A program made the position numbers and the translations under genes. 64,000 nucleotides of DNA from Tubiluchus corallicola. Lineage: Eukaryota; Priapulida; Priapulimorpha; Priapulimorphida; Tubiluchidae. Below the pieces are notes generated by a model. The model saw nothing but the letters and a program-made list of their open reading frames with translations, was not told the DNA's origin and ran no database searches. Below, one piece after another: positions 8,279-15,883 of the stretch; positions within the stretch are counted from its first letter, which is position 1, and every line of letters begins with the position of its first letter. The stretch is from assembly GCA_030141605.1 (NCBI GenBank), contig JAQGDQ010002369.1, positions 372,001 through 436,000 of the forward strand. The letters are read 5' to 3'.

Positions 8279-9892
8279 CTAGAGTGAAATTTTTCCTATG
8301 ATATTTTCCACTTCATCGAGAAGTTTTCCTGACTTAATAAGATCGGCAAGAGCTTCCAAATATCCACTAAGGCATCGATCTTCTGATAAGTAAGGTACGA
8401 TCTGTCTTACAGATTCAAAGGCCTGATTTGTTCCCATAGAGAGAAGACTGTTGTCTCGAATTTCTGCTGCCTGAGCTGCGCAAAGAAGCTCAAAAGCTAG
8501 AACATAAGCAGTATTCTCATAAATCTCTTTCGCTCGTCTTGCTGCTACAAGGCCAAGAGAAACTATATCTTGAAAATCTCCAGTAGAAGTCAGAGATTGG
8601 ATAGATAGAGGGGTGCACAAAGAGCGGTTTTCGGCTGTAACTGAAGTTGCCATAAATTGTCCGCCCATAAGTCCTAGTCTTAGTCCCGGCTTTTCTGCAC
8701 AGAGAAAAGCAGGAAGATTATTACTATGAGATTTGTCCATGAAACGGTCGATTCGTCGATCAGAGAGATTTGATAGAGTTGTTAGGCAGATCGATAAATG
8801 GTCCATTGCCATAGAGATATATTGGCCATGAAAATGTCCATTATGAAAGATGTCATTTGCCTCAGGAATGACGAGAGGATTATCGCTACTAGAATTTATT
8901 TCATTGGTGATGATAGCTCGGATCGATTTTATATTGTCTCGAATGGGACCTAGAATATGGGGAGTGCAACGTATTGAATATGCGTCTTCGATAGGGGCTT
9001 CTGTAGAAGTTGGGATAGATTGTTGTTGTGTTTGTAATTCTTCTTCTACTTGTTTCTCGTCTACAACCATACGGCTATCTTCGAGAATGGACCAAATATT
9101 TTCAGCAGTAGTCAATTGTCCTGAATGTTGCTTTTGACGATGTACAATTGGATTGAACGGCTTCTTTTTTACTTGTAATCCTTCGAAAGTTAGGCAAGAA
9201 ATGATGTCGTATACTTTGACTAAACGAATAGTTCGTTCGATGAGAAGGGAGGCAAGGCCTGTCATAGTAGATGTCCCATTGATTAAGCTTAGGCCTTCCT
9301 TATAGGTGAGCTTCATAGGCTCTATCCCAGCTTTTTTCAATGCTACATTGCCCGGAAGGATGCTTTCTTGGTATTTCGCTTTCCATTTTCCTGTAGCTAC
9401 AAGTGCAATACAAGCGAGAGGACCCAAATCACCACTTGCCCCTAGAGATCCTTTTGAGGGGATGCATGGGATGATTCCTGCATTATAAATTTGCAATAAC
9501 TTATTAAAATTCTTCGGAGAAATAGCCGATGATCCTCTGGCTAGAGAATTTAAGCGCACTAACATACTGGCTTTAACAACGTCATCTTCCAAATAAGAGC
9601 CAACGTTTGTTGCAACAGCCGCAATTAGGTTTTCCTGTAATTCATGTGCATGTTTACCAGGGATTAACCAATTAACGAACCCTCCCATGCTCGTATTGAC
9701 TCCATAGATGATTCGATTCTCCTCAATGAATTTATTGAGGAGTTGATAAGAAGCTTCAATTCTCCGTTCAGTTGTTTTATCAATATGTAATCTTGAACCG
9801 CTTCGAACTGTTTCAAAGATTTCTGATGTAGATAGAGTGCTACCATCTAGTACTTGTTGGTCTTGCTTCTCTGCAAATGAAGTTTTTCCCAT
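8279..9892 (-). CDS. MIO-dependent aromatic amino acid lyase/aminomutase (phenylalanine 2,3-aminomutase-like)
   Basis: A 537-residue member of the histidine/phenylalanine ammonia-lyase family. The MIO cofactor-forming tripeptide Ala-Ser-Gly is at residues 152-154 (KGSLGASGDLGPLA). The inner-loop catalytic Tyr is in IIYGVNTSMGG (Tyr63). Other family blocks are NEINSSSDNPLV, FHNGHFHGQYISMAMDHL and SIQSLTSTGDFQDIVS. Pieces such as NLIxAVATNVGxY, IEDAYSIRCTPxILGP and RRIDRFMDKSxSN agree closely with my memory of AdmH, the phenylalanine aminomutase of andrimid synthesis, more than with HutH; AdmH has Thr-Ser-Gly instead. I chose the ATG at 9892 for its AAGGAG site 8 bases upstream, rather than the ATG at 9919. 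The probable reaction is beta-Phe or beta-Tyr formation, or ammonia elimination. Neighbours (adenylation domain, methyltransferase, transporter) fit small-molecule synthesis rather than histidine degradation. Confidence 0.8.
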   Translation of the reverse strand: MGKTSFAEKQDQQVLDGSTLSTSEIFETVRSGSRLHIDKTTERRIEASYQLLNKFIEENRIIYGVNTSMGGFVNWLIPGKHAHELQENLIAAVATNVGSYLEDDVVKASMLVRLNSLARGSSAISPKNFNKLLQIYNAGIIPCIPSKGSLGASGDLGPLACIALVATGKWKAKYQESILPGNVALKKAGIEPMKLTYKEGLSLINGTSTMTGLASLLIERTIRLVKVYDIISCLTFEGLQVKKKPFNPIVHRQKQHSGQLTTAENIWSILEDSRMVVDEKQVEEELQTQQQSIPTSTEAPIEDAYSIRCTPHILGPIRDNIKSIRAIITNEINSSSDNPLVIPEANDIFHNGHFHGQYISMAMDHLSICLTTLSNLSDRRIDRFMDKSHSNNLPAFLCAEKPGLRLGLMGGQFMATSVTAENRSLCTPLSIQSLTSTGDFQDIVSLGLVAARRAKEIYENTAYVLAFELLCAAQAAEIRDNSLLSMGTNQAFESVRQIVPYLSEDRCLSGYLEALADLIKSGKLLDEVENIIGKISL

Positions 9893-10138
9893 ATTTGTCT
9901 CCTTAGAGAGGCTATTCATTCCATTCCATCAGTAGAGTGAAATAATATTTACCTCTAAATTCAAGTTTGAAAAAGCATAAAAAACTTTTTTCAAAAGTAA
10001 CAAAGTGTGAAAGACTATAATGAATTAATTTATAAAGATAAACTAAAAAAGTTGATAAGAATTTATTAATAAACCATCTTGTTGGTTTTTATAAAAATAG
10101 GAAAACTCTCATTAATTCTTTTTTTATAATTTTTCAGA

Positions 10139-10768
10139 TTAGAAGGATAAGACTTCGGCTAGTTTCTCAGGCGTAGAGAGGAACGGGGAATGCCCGCTAC
10201 CTAGATGTACTGTTTTACAAGGGTGATTTTTTACCATGAGTTGCTGAAATTCAGGAGGAACATCACGATCTTTATCGCAGAGAATGTAGGTTCTTTTATC
10301 GTTTGTTTTATTGCTGTCCTTCCAGTCAAGAGAAGTCTCGAGAGGAATGAATGGTTGGGGTCGTAAGTTTTTAATGGCCCAGTCTGTCTGCTCTGGGGTA
10401 CAGTCATAGTACATGTGTTCTCGAGCCATATCTTCTTTAACATTGTAGATCTTGTTCTTTTCATCAAAGGGGATTACGAATTTTGCAAATTCTTCATCAG
10501 AATAGTAATGGAGAGAGGTCTCTCCGAAATTCGGAAGAATAGCGGAGATGAAAAAAGTATGTTCAATTTTGTCGGGAAGGCGGTCTCCCAAAGGACCTGC
10601 GATAATTCCTCCCATGGAGTGAGCTACAAGTATAACGGGCTGATTAGAGTTGTATATCGCTTTTTCAAGGTGGCAGTAATAGTCTTGATAGGTTGGATTG
10701 GTTGTGTAGTCGGGCATATCGATGCATTTGACTTAGTGGCCTTTCTCTTTTAAGAGTGGGGCTACTCT
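10139..10768 (-). pseudogene. Decayed alpha/beta hydrolase, tandem copy
   Basis: An open frame of 192 residues from an ATG at 10714 region onward carries the nucleophile elbow (LVAHSMGGIIAGPLGDR) and the C-terminal catalytic His (LGSGHSPFLSTPEKLAEVL), and matches the upstream hydrolase over its length. The N-terminal strand and oxyanion motif (HGSWHG in the sister gene) are missing. Sequence just upstream reads VAPLLKEKGH, a TAA stop, then VKCIDMPDY, aligned with VPLLKEKGHQVNCLDLPG of the sister. So the gene starts abruptly 3 bases after the sister's stop codon, lacks about 20 N-terminal residues and has a nonsense codon. Any protein made from the internal ATG would probably be inactive. Confidence 0.7.
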
Positions 10769-11464
10769 TTAATTCGATAAGATTTCGGCGAGTTTTTCAG
10801 GCATGGAGAGAAAGGGGGAATGGCTGCTTTCTAGGGAGATCATTTTGCAGGGGTGGGCTTTGAGCACACCGAGTTGGATTTGGGGGACTAGGGCTCTGTC
10901 TTTTGTACAGTGAACATAGGTCCTCTTAGAGGAGTTGGTATCTTTCCAGGGAATAGGTGTTTGAGGTGGAAGAAGAGGCTGCCATCCTAGTTGGCTTGCA
11001 GCCCACTCTTGGATGTCAGGAGAACAATCTTGAAAGAGAAGCTCTTTGGCAAGGTCCTTGTCGAGGTAATTCACATGATGGACTTCATCTTCATGCAATG
11101 CCATGCGAAACTTGGGATTGTCATAGCGCATAACTATATCGAGTAGGGACTTGTTATAGTCAGGGATCATTGCTGCGATAAAAAAAGTATGTTGGACCCG
11201 TTTTTGATGGCGATCGGCAAGGGGCGCAGCGATGATCCCTCCCATGGAGTGAGCAACTAAGGTTACAGGCTTGTTGTATTGAAGGATGGCCTTTTCAACA
11301 TAGTCGCAATAATCCCGATAGGTGACTTTGCCTGCCTCTTCGATAGAGTTGTGGCCTGGAAGATCGAGACAGTTGACCTGGTGCCCTTTTTCTTTTAGGA
11401 GAGGGACTAGTTTTTGCCAGCACCAGGATCCATGCCAACTACCATGTATAAAAATATACTGCAT
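10769..11464 (-). CDS. Alpha/beta-fold hydrolase, methylesterase/hydroxynitrile-lyase type
   Basis: A 231-residue hydrolase resembling the plant methylesterase/salicylate-binding-protein family and its bacterial relatives. The N-terminus MQYIFIHGSWHGSWCW carries the oxyanion-hole HG motif; the nucleophile is Ser in LVAHSMGGIIAAPLADR; an acidic residue is expected in YVHCTKDRALVP; the catalytic His is in LESSHSPFLSMPEKLAEIL. The frame is open 25 codons further upstream, but the motif at the very start of family members argues for the ATG at 11464. The gene follows the glutamine synthetase gene closely (stop to start under 100 bases, or 5 with the longer start), so they are probably co-transcribed. 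Likely substrates are small esters or amides. Confidence 0.75.
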   Translation of the reverse strand: MQYIFIHGSWHGSWCWQKLVPLLKEKGHQVNCLDLPGHNSIEEAGKVTYRDYCDYVEKAILQYNKPVTLVAHSMGGIIAAPLADRHQKRVQHTFFIAAMIPDYNKSLLDIVMRYDNPKFRMALHEDEVHHVNYLDKDLAKELLFQDCSPDIQEWAASQLGWQPLLPPQTPIPWKDTNSSKRTYVHCTKDRALVPQIQLGVLKAHPCKMISLESSHSPFLSMPEKLAEILSN

Positions 11465-11544
11465 AGGAAAACCTATTGGGGATGAAGGATAAGAGAGTGG
11501 TAGTTGGTAGTCAAGAGTGGAGAGCAAGGTGCTCTCCATCTTTG

Positions 11545-12897
11545 TTACTTCTTCCAGTCAGTGATGTTCATATTGTAGGCTTCGATTTCCTTTTGCTTGA
11601 TCCGGAGGAACTGGTCGAGGAGTTGCTCATTGAAGAACTCCTGGGCGATGGTGCTGTGGTGGAGGAGATTGATTGCTTCTTCTAGAGTGGTTGGAAGAGA
11701 TCGGACATGATGGGACTCGAGTTGGAGAGTAGAGAAGGAGTAGATGTTTTGGTTGATGGGAGATGGGAGGAGAATATTTTGTTCGATCCCTTTGAATCCG
11801 CTGATGCCTAGAGCTGCGAAGGCGAGGTAGGGATTGGAGGATGCATCGGAGGCGCGGAACTCTGCGCGGATTCCTTTGGGAGCGGTGTCAGCATTTACTA
11901 GAGGGATGCGGATCATGGCGGAACGGTTCTTGGCTCCCCAGCAGATAAAGACAGGTGCCTCGTAACCGGGGACGAGCCTTTTGTAAGAGTTGATGGAAGA
12001 GTTGGTAAGAGAAATGAGTTCTTCCATATAGGCAATGTTGCCTGCGAGGAAGAGTTGAGCGATGTCAGAGAGATGTTCTTCTTGTAGTGAGTCATAGAAA
12101 GCGTTGTTATGGTTGTGAAGATCATATAGGCTGTAATGGATATGCATACCACTTCCGTTTTCTCCTTGGAGAGGTTTGGGAAGGAAGGTGGCTTTGAGAT
12201 TGTACTGGTCGGCCATGAGCTGAATAATATACTTGGCTAGAATGATGTCATCAGCTTGATGAAGAGCATTGGAGTAGTGAGTGACAATCTCAAACTGTCC
12301 GGGAGCGACTTCATGATGGATCTTTTCTACTTCGATGCCTGTATCAATGAGTGCTTTCAGGATATTCTTTTTTAGTTCAGAAGAGGAAATGGTAGCACTG
12401 GCGGCACAGTAGCAGAGAGAATCGAATGTCTGATTGTCCTGTGTGAGGAGATAAAACTCGAGTTCTGTTCCGCAAAGAAGTTCAAATCCTGCGTTTGTGA
12501 GTTCTCTTTGGATTTTTTTCAGAACGGTTCGTGGGGCGCCTTCGAAGAGTTCGGTCTCTGAGAGTTGGATATCGCATAGGATAAGGGCAGATGGAATGGG
12601 GCTAATGCAGGCGGGTAGAATTTTGAAGGTAGAGAAGTCTGGTGCAAGATGCATATCGCTATCAGAGATCTTGCTGCATCCGAGGATGGAAGACCCATCG
12701 AACTTTAGGCCTTCATAGAGGGCGGTCTCTGCACGATGGGAAGGGACGGTGATGGTCTTAAGATTGCCCAGGATGTCTGTAAAGCCGAAATGGATGAATT
12801 CCACTTCATCTAGTTGAGAAATTACCTCATCATAAGTCACTGAGGCTGTGTAAGCTTGGCTAATAAATATTAGGGTAGTAATGATCCATTTTTTCAT
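11545..12897 (-). CDS. glnA: Glutamine synthetase, type I, with N-terminal signal peptide
   Basis: 450 residues, matching bacterial GSI over its whole length. Visible family blocks: FTDILGNLKTITVP, KFDGSSILGCSKISDSDMHL, EVEKIHHEVAPGQFEI, the nucleotide-binding GENGSGMHIHYSLY, SSINSYKRLVPGYEAPVF, AKNRSAMIRIPL, and EFRASDASSNPYLAFAA. The reaction is ATP-dependent condensation of glutamate (or a related acid) with ammonia. What is odd is the start: MKKWIITTLIFISQAYTA, a textbook signal peptide (two lysines, 12 hydrophobic residues, an A-x-A-like cleavage site), placed before the normal GS N-terminus. A strong AAAGGAG site precedes this ATG, so it is not an over-extended start. An ATP-using enzyme outside the cytoplasm would be unusual. 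The stretch could also act as a membrane anchor, or the protein may be delivered to the host. Confidence 0.85.
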   Translation of the reverse strand: MKKWIITTLIFISQAYTASVTYDEVISQLDEVEFIHFGFTDILGNLKTITVPSHRAETALYEGLKFDGSSILGCSKISDSDMHLAPDFSTFKILPACISPIPSALILCDIQLSETELFEGAPRTVLKKIQRELTNAGFELLCGTELEFYLLTQDNQTFDSLCYCAASATISSSELKKNILKALIDTGIEVEKIHHEVAPGQFEIVTHYSNALHQADDIILAKYIIQLMADQYNLKATFLPKPLQGENGSGMHIHYSLYDLHNHNNAFYDSLQEEHLSDIAQLFLAGNIAYMEELISLTNSSINSYKRLVPGYEAPVFICWGAKNRSAMIRIPLVNADTAPKGIRAEFRASDASSNPYLAFAALGISGFKGIEQNILLPSPINQNIYSFSTLQLESHHVRSLPTTLEEAINLLHHSTIAQEFFNEQLLDQFLRIKQKEIEAYNMNITDWKK

Positions 12898-13116
12898 AAT
12901 TACACTCCTTTTTCTGGAATGGGCAGCTCTTTTAAGTCATTTGGGAATATAATGCCAGTTTTTTAACTGCTGAGGGTTAGGGACTTGGAAAAGGGGTGAA
13001 ATCAAAGAAATTTTTGGTTATAATACTTACGAGAGGGAAGATCTTTAAGGGGAAAATCTGCATATCAGATCCATTCCAATGTCAGCGCTATTTCGAGTCA
13101 TAATATAGGGGGAGAA

Positions 13117-13653
13117 ATGACTTACAATATACAAGGACACCTAGCACGTACTTCAGCTGATAACTATCGAAAAGAACGTCTTGTTGTCGATTATCTTACA
13201 AAGTCTGATGGCGCAACTTATGATCGATCTGCATTCGAAGCGAAGCATACCATTGTTGCAAAACGCGAGCTTTCAGCTTTGGATAAGCTTGCCAATTTCT
13301 TTGGTAAGAAATGGGTGAAGATCAAAATCTTCGATACAGTTTCCAGAACTTCACAGGATATCTATGTAAATACCTGGAGTGCTGATGACCGGGTTTATCA
13401 ACTTAGAGGTCGGGCTCGAACAGGTTTACACAGAGTCCATAAGTTGGGGGCAAAGCTTCGTCAAGCAACAACAACTGTTTTGGCAACCCATGTGTTTGCA
13501 ACACAGTTCATCATCAGGCGACTGTTTGCACAGCGTATTCCCGTTCCAGCGCGTGGTGGGATGGTCATTGCTGGACGAGGACGGGTGACTCTTGAAGGGT
13601 TGCAAGCTGAGTTTCGAGCCCAAACGACAGGAAATCCACAGGACGATAATTAG
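13117..13653 (+). CDS. Hypothetical basic protein
   Basis: A 178-residue protein of unknown function, with a good site (GGGGAGAA) just before the ATG. It is rich in Arg and Lys, has no membrane segment or signal peptide, and contains a repeated pattern of basic residues (KKWVKIKIFD; YQLRGRARTGLHRVHKLG). The C-terminal third is a helical segment followed by a Gly/Arg turn (GGMVIAGRGRVTLEG) and a polar tail. The high charge would suit nucleic-acid binding, but there is no recognised motif. It converges with lptG and their stop codons overlap by 4 bases, with no visible terminator between them. Confidence 0.5.
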   Translation: MTYNIQGHLARTSADNYRKERLVVDYLTKSDGATYDRSAFEAKHTIVAKRELSALDKLANFFGKKWVKIKIFDTVSRTSQDIYVNTWSADDRVYQLRGRARTGLHRVHKLGAKLRQATTTVLATHVFATQFIIRRLFAQRIPVPARGGMVIAGRGRVTLEGLQAEFRAQTTGNPQDDN

Positions 13654-14720
13654 ATTTTAGAGAAGTTCCAACCAAAGAGCGAAAAGCCTAGGAGGAAGGG
13701 AGCCCAGACTGCCCAGAGTGGTGAGAGAGCCTGGTTTTCTCCTAGGACAACCGCTGAGTCCATAATGGTGTAGAAAGCGACGAAGCCGAAGAGGGATAGA
13801 GCGAATATGAAAAAGATGGGGGCTTTGCGGGAGAAGCGAACGGCAAAGGGTGCGCAGGCAAACAGGACGAGAAAAGGAAGCAGCGGCATGGCGAGTTTGA
13901 AGTTGAGGTTGGTTAGGATCATGGCGCGTTCTCTGTCGGAGGAGTAGTTCCGGGTTCTGTATTGTGAGAGGAGTTGGGTGATCGGCCGATGGTCGATGGG
14001 GAGAAGCTCAGGTTCCTGTTCTTCTAATTTGATTTCTTCAAAAGTGTATTTTTCAAAGGTCTGAGTCTTTTCATAAAGACCTTCTTCATTTTTTTGGATT
14101 TGTTCTACATAGGTTGCTTGTGGTGGTGTGGTGAGTGTGAGCGATTTGAAATGCCAGATGTCATCGGAAGAACGGATCCAGAACACATCGAAGAGTTCTT
14201 TTTTTTCAGTGTTATAGGCTTGATAAACGAGTTTGGAATGGTCCTTTAGAGAGAGGACATTGACTTTTTTCGGTTTTAGTTTTTTAGCTCTGTTCTTTGA
14301 GTGGGCGATGCGGAAGTCTTCGACGTAGCTGAGAGATGAGGGGACGAAATACTCAAAGTTAAGAAGTGTAATGGTGCATAGGAAAAAGGCGATGAGGAAG
14401 AAGGGACGCATGAGTGTGCGTACGGAGTTGCCGGCCATCTGCAGGGCGACGAGTTCATTATGAATGTTCATGTCGCAGAGGACTTTGAGGGTAGCTAGCA
14501 TGAATGTAAGAGGAAGGAAAAGATAGAAGTATTTAATGAAGTCATTCCAGTAGTAAAGGAAGAGCTCGTAGACCTCAGGTCGGTCATAGGTGAGAAAACG
14601 GACGCCATGCGTGGAAAAATCGACGATGACATAAACGAGGTAGAGTCCTATGAGAAAAAAGAGCTGATTTTTCAGGGTTTCTTTGAAAAAGTAACGTTGC
14701 CAGATCTTGAACCTCCCCAT
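13650..14720 (-). CDS. lptG: LPS export permease LptG (YjgP/YjgQ family), start supplied by transposon end
   Basis: About 356 residues with the YjgP/YjgQ layout: N-terminal helices (FFLIGLYLVYVIVDF; FLPLTFMLATLKVLCDM), a large periplasmic beta-jellyroll region (about residues 120-260), then three C-terminal helices (LLPFLVLFACAPFAVRF, IFFIFALSLFGFVAFY, LWAVWAPFLLGFSLFGW). With LptF and the LptB ATPase it would extract lipopolysaccharide from the inner membrane. It is the second gene of an lptF-lptG pair that is now split by a TnpB element. The first codons (MGRF) lie in the hairpin and TTCAA right end of that element, so the native N-terminus has been replaced. No clear ribosome-binding site is visible before this ATG. 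The family core from IWQRYFFKETL onward looks complete. Confidence 0.85.
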   Translation of the reverse strand: MGRFKIWQRYFFKETLKNQLFFLIGLYLVYVIVDFSTHGVRFLTYDRPEVYELFLYYWNDFIKYFYLFLPLTFMLATLKVLCDMNIHNELVALQMAGNSVRTLMRPFFLIAFFLCTITLLNFEYFVPSSLSYVEDFRIAHSKNRAKKLKPKKVNVLSLKDHSKLVYQAYNTEKKELFDVFWIRSSDDIWHFKSLTLTTPPQATYVEQIQKNEEGLYEKTQTFEKYTFEEIKLEEQEPELLPIDHRPITQLLSQYRTRNYSSDRERAMILTNLNFKLAMPLLPFLVLFACAPFAVRFSRKAPIFFIFALSLFGFVAFYTIMDSAVVLGENQALSPLWAVWAPFLLGFSLFGWNFSKI

Positions 14721-15845
14721 GACTGAAGTCAGAGGATTCCGGACGGGGCTCACGCACACCTCTCGAGGCTCGTTCCGAGCCCAACAATAAGAGTGTTGAT
14801 CGCAGCATTATGATCACGATCGTGGAGAGTTCCACATTCTTTACACTCCCAACGTCTTACCAACAAGCCTGCTTTTCCTATCGGGCCTGTTTTAGCCAAA
14901 CAGTGTGAACAAGTCATGGTGGAACCTTTGGAATTCACTTCGAGATACTTTCTACCGCTTGCAATGCATTTGTAGGAAAGCATTTGCCGAAGTTGGTAGT
15001 GGCCTGCTTCTGCCACTGATCTTCCGTAATTTTTTGCAATTGCCTTAATATTATCTTTGCTAAATACGATGGTTTCGTTTTCTTGCACAAGTCTTCTAGA
15101 CAATTTGTGATTATCATCTTTACGACGATTCTTAATCCTTTCTTGGAGCCTAGCTGTTAGCTTTCTGCTATTTCCTCTTTGAGCTTGAGCTAAACGATCT
15201 TTGATTCTTTGCAATTGCTTAGGCTTATTGATTTTTTCCCCGCTTGAAAGCGTCAACGTCGATTTGTAACCTGGATCAATCCCGATTTTTTCATTGCCTT
15301 TTGATTGGATCGTTTTAGGTTCTGCTTCGATAAATAAACACAAATACCACTCCAATGCCCGTTTAACGATTCTTCCACATTTGATCTTGCCCTCAGGAAT
15401 TTCTTGCTTATGAAAGCGCAATAGTCCTATGCCAGGAATTTTAATATATTTGCCATCCGGTCTTTTGATCGGGTCGGGAAATGGAATGGAGTTTAAGCGA
15501 TTCCTTGTCCCTTTAGGCCTCGGTTTTTTCGCTAATTTTTTAAAGCACCTTTTCCAAGAGTCCCAAGCCACAATCAATATACCTTGAAGCGTGTGAGATG
15601 GAATGCCTATTTTCTTCCCGTGGTCAGCTAAAAGGTTTTGGAACTCATGTTTATTGCAATAAACTTTATCCTTTACATCCAGTTCTATCTTTCGAATTGC
15701 CCAATTCCAAACACGTGTTAGGATCAGGAGCCATTCGTTGAGTGTTGCTTCCTGCTTAGACTTAACTCTTAACTTAATTTGCGTTTGGATCATGCGGCAA
15801 TTTATATGATATCATAAAATATATCACAACACGCTCCTCGACACC
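14707..15845 (-). mobile_element. IS200/IS605-family TnpB element inserted between lptF and lptG
   Basis: The element holds one gene (tnpB) and no visible TnpA. The right end is recognisable: after the tnpB stop the minus strand runs CCGTCCGGAATCCTCTGACT and on through a stem-loop (CCTC/GAGG outer, TGACT/AGTCA inner, 14712-14735), ending in TTCAA (14707-14711), typical of this family and corresponding to the 3' end of an omega-RNA scaffold. On the left, a perfect 12-bp palindrome (TATGATATCATA, 15805-15816) lies upstream of the tnpB start. The exact left boundary is uncertain (about 15845). The intact lptF stop at 15884 overlaps an ATG, so the original lptF-lptG pair was probably ATGA-coupled before insertion. 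Confidence 0.7.
14750..15793 (-). CDS. tnpB: TnpB (OrfB) RNA-guided nuclease/transposase-associated protein
   Basis: 347 residues. The RuvC-I aspartate is visible in KIGIDPGYKSTLTLSSG (Asp173). A four-cysteine zinc ribbon follows late (CSHC near 295-298, CKEC near 317-320), and the RuvC-III aspartate is in HDRDHNAAIN. The N-terminal region has the basic helical layout of TnpB. In the RuvC-II strand, where the family usually has I-V-x-E-D, I read TIVFSKDNIKAI, so the usual glutamate is not at its place; nearby glutamates (QENETIV) might substitute. TnpB proteins are RNA-guided DNA nucleases that help keep IS605-type elements, ancestral to Cas12. It is in the same orientation as lptF and lptG, so transcription into lptG probably passes through this gene. 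Confidence 0.85.
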   Translation of the reverse strand: MIQTQIKLRVKSKQEATLNEWLLILTRVWNWAIRKIELDVKDKVYCNKHEFQNLLADHGKKIGIPSHTLQGILIVAWDSWKRCFKKLAKKPRPKGTRNRLNSIPFPDPIKRPDGKYIKIPGIGLLRFHKQEIPEGKIKCGRIVKRALEWYLCLFIEAEPKTIQSKGNEKIGIDPGYKSTLTLSSGEKINKPKQLQRIKDRLAQAQRGNSRKLTARLQERIKNRRKDDNHKLSRRLVQENETIVFSKDNIKAIAKNYGRSVAEAGHYQLRQMLSYKCIASGRKYLEVNSKGSTMTCSHCLAKTGPIGKAGLLVRRWECKECGTLHDRDHNAAINTLIVGLGTSLERCA

Positions 15846-15883
15846 CATAGTTAAAGTAAGGCGAATTGTGTCGCTTCCACCGT

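Noticed and set aside
8279-9892. Annotation as histidine ammonia-lyase of histidine degradation
   Set aside because: No hutU, hutI or hutG neighbour, and the sequence blocks fit aminomutases better; the reaction still needs testing.
4353-12897. Carrier-protein domain partnering the adenylation enzyme
   Set aside because: I looked for a small protein with a G-x-D-S-L motif in and around the cluster and found none, so a full NRPS is not claimed.
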